NCBI GenBank assembly: GCA_023429265.1
Contig: JAEYVS010000042.1
Span: 1 to 6,157, forward strand
DNA length: 6,157 nucleotides
Source of the DNA: Bacteroidota bacterium
Lineage (GTDB): Bacteria; Bacteroidota; Ignavibacteria; Tepidaquicellales; Tepidaquicellaceae
Reading direction: 5' to 3'
Shown here: positions 5,186 to 6,157 of the stretch, in pieces
How the letters are laid out: each line of letters opens with the position of its first letter
How positions within the stretch are numbered: the first letter of the stretch is position 1
The notes under the pieces: generated by a model
What the model saw: the letters and a program-made list of their open reading frames with translations, nothing else
Database searches by the model: none
What the model was told of the DNA's origin: nothing
Translations under genes and position numbers: made by a program

Positions 5186-6157
5186 GGCAAATTCTTTTGC
5201 TTCTTCCTGGGTTTTGAATAAACCTATCCTCACTCTGTAATAGATACCTTTCTCTCCGAGGTCTGCTTCTTTGACCGCAACCGTTTTACCGTTTGCTTTT
5301 ATTTGCTTTGCTTTACTGTCTGCAACGGATTTATCTTTGAATGAACCGGTTTGAATATAGAAACCTTCCGAAGTTCTTACATAGACAATCTTCAGTTGAT
5401 TGTCCGGAATTATCTCCTCGCCTGAAGGTGGAGATGAAGAAGGTGAAGTGGAAGCAGGAGGATTTTGAGTTTGCTCCGATTTATTTGGTGTTTCCTCAGA
5501 TTTTTTTTCTTCAACCGGTGGGGGAGTATTTTTTACTTCTCCGGGTGTCTCGTTATTATTCTGAGCAGTATTATCCGCATTATTAACCGGCGGCGGTGTG
5601 ACAAAATAGTTATATAAAAACACTACCAGGATAATAAGAGCGATAAAACCTATGATCATCCATAGAGTCTTTTTAGAGCTTCCTTCTTTCTTCTCGTACA
5701 TCTCTCTCCGCTTTTGCATCCTTTCCTGGTATGTTTCCTGTTTAACAGGAGGAATGGGATTAACAGGGGGCTGCATCTGGCTCTCCCCGGAAACCGGCGG
5801 CGGTGTGAAACTATCTGCTGTTACCTCGCTTTTTGTCACGAATACATCTTCAAAGCTTTTAGGTTCTTCTATGGGATTGTAGTTTTCGACAGGATTCTGT
5901 TGTAAATTTTCAACGTCTTCGTTAATCAGAATGTCATTCCCGGTCAGGTCTTCATCAGGTCTGAGAGGTGTGTCAATTTCATCCGAAGTCACTATCGGAT
6001 CAAAGTTATCTTCAATTGCAGGTTTATGTTCCAGCGAATGGTCCTGAGGAAATGAATTTCTCTCGATCTCCTCCTTAATATCATTAGTTATGTCAGAAAT
6101 TTCATTTTGCACCGGCTGTTCATACGTTATTTCTTTAACATTCTCCTTTTCGGTATT
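5174..6157 (-). CDS. Membrane-anchored SPOR-domain protein, N-terminus outside window
   Basis: The frame stays open to the right edge, so this is the C-terminal 327 residues of a longer protein; the GTG at 6110-6112 is just an internal Val codon. Counting from the edge, residues 1-143 are acidic and poor in order, 144-163 are strongly charged with many Lys and Arg next to the membrane, 165-186 form one membrane helix (LWMIIGFIALIILVVFLYNY), 187-258 are a Pro/Ser/Glu-rich linker, and 264-327 are a SPOR domain beginning FYIQTGSFKD with the repeat half YYRVRIGLFKTQEEA. The topology is cytoplasmic N-terminus and periplasmic SPOR, like FtsN and similar septal proteins; SPOR domains bind peptidoglycan strands lacking stem peptides. 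TPPPV occurs three times (118, 187, 211). The domain ends early, right after the second helix, lacking the last strand seen in most SPOR domains. Division or cell-wall maintenance is the likely role, but no specific name is justified. The stop (TAA) lies inside the 3' end of lnt. Confidence 0.85.
   Translation of the reverse strand, partial: NTEKENVKEITYEQPVQNEISDITNDIKEEIERNSFPQDHSLEHKPAIEDNFDPIVTSDEIDTPLRPDEDLTGNDILINEDVENLQQNPVENYNPIEEPKSFEDVFVTKSEVTADSFTPPPVSGESQMQPPVNPIPPVKQETYQERMQKRREMYEKKEGSSKKTLWMIIGFIALIILVVFLYNYFVTPPPVNNADNTAQNNNETPGEVKNTPPPVEEKKSEETPNKSEQTQNPPASTSPSSSPPSGEEIIPDNQLKIVYVRTSEGFYIQTGSFKDKSVADSKAKQIKANGKTVAVKEADLGEKGIYYRVRIGLFKTQEEAKEFASGL
5585..5808 (-). repeat. Pair of identical 17 bp direct repeats within the SPOR gene
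   Basis: The plus-strand sequence aaccggcggcggtgtga occurs at 5585-5601 and 5792-5808, 207 bp apart; both encode TPPPV plus the preceding codon in part. A diverged third copy begins near 5513 (aaccggtgggggagt). The two exact copies lie on either side of the membrane-helix codons, and the spacing is a multiple of three. Confidence 0.8.

Noticed and set aside
5341..5905. Plus-strand open frames opposite the SPOR gene
   Set aside because: They are shadows of the membrane helix and Pro-rich linker codons; the SPOR motifs fix the coding strand.
1..6157. A defence, mobile or secretion system hidden in the window
   Set aside because: All coding space is taken by recognisable housekeeping or envelope genes of uniform composition, with no transposase, integrase, repeat array or unusual gene set.

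Overview
The window is dense, ordinary bacterial chromosome, roughly 40% G+C by eye, with seven protein genes and almost no spare DNA. No RNA gene, mobile element, CRISPR array or phage gene was seen. The likely source is a member of the Bacteroidota/Ignavibacteriota/Chlorobi (FCB) group. The reasons are: almost every start lacks a Shine-Dalgarno sequence; QueA is the long (~400 residue) form; Lnt carries the variant loop around its essential Glu that I associate with that group; and one intergenic site resembles the Bacteroidota TTTG / TAnnTTTG promoter. This placement is inference, not a database result.

Layout. On the minus strand, reading from about 2373 down to 35, is a three-gene unit: a DUF2459-type lipoprotein, a GNAT acetyltransferase (21 bp gap) and queA (4 bp ATGA overlap). 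A 101 bp divergent intergenic region (2374-2474) separates it from a plus-strand unit: ispF, a PAP2-family membrane phosphatase (6 bp gap) and lnt (4 bp TTGA overlap, TTG start). lnt converges on, and overlaps by 12 bp, a minus-strand gene for a membrane-anchored SPOR-domain protein. That gene enters from beyond the right edge, so its N-terminus is missing.

How the genes fit together. The plus-strand unit is envelope-themed. IspF makes isoprenoid precursor, which feeds undecaprenyl carriers among other products. The PAP2 phosphatase plausibly acts on a lipid phosphate or pyrophosphate such as undecaprenyl diphosphate. Lnt adds the third acyl chain to lipoproteins, and the divergently encoded lipoprotein is a candidate substrate. 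The SPOR protein should bind peptidoglycan. QueA makes the epoxyqueuosine precursor of tRNA queuosine and has no evident functional tie to its two partners beyond co-transcription.

I found no convincing undescribed system. The points most worth a second look are the lipoprotein's His-then-Cys motif pair, which suggests a permuted papain-like fold; the SPOR domain that seems to stop early where it collides with lnt; identical 17 bp repeats on either side of the SPOR protein's membrane helix; and the ispF-PAP2-lnt grouping.
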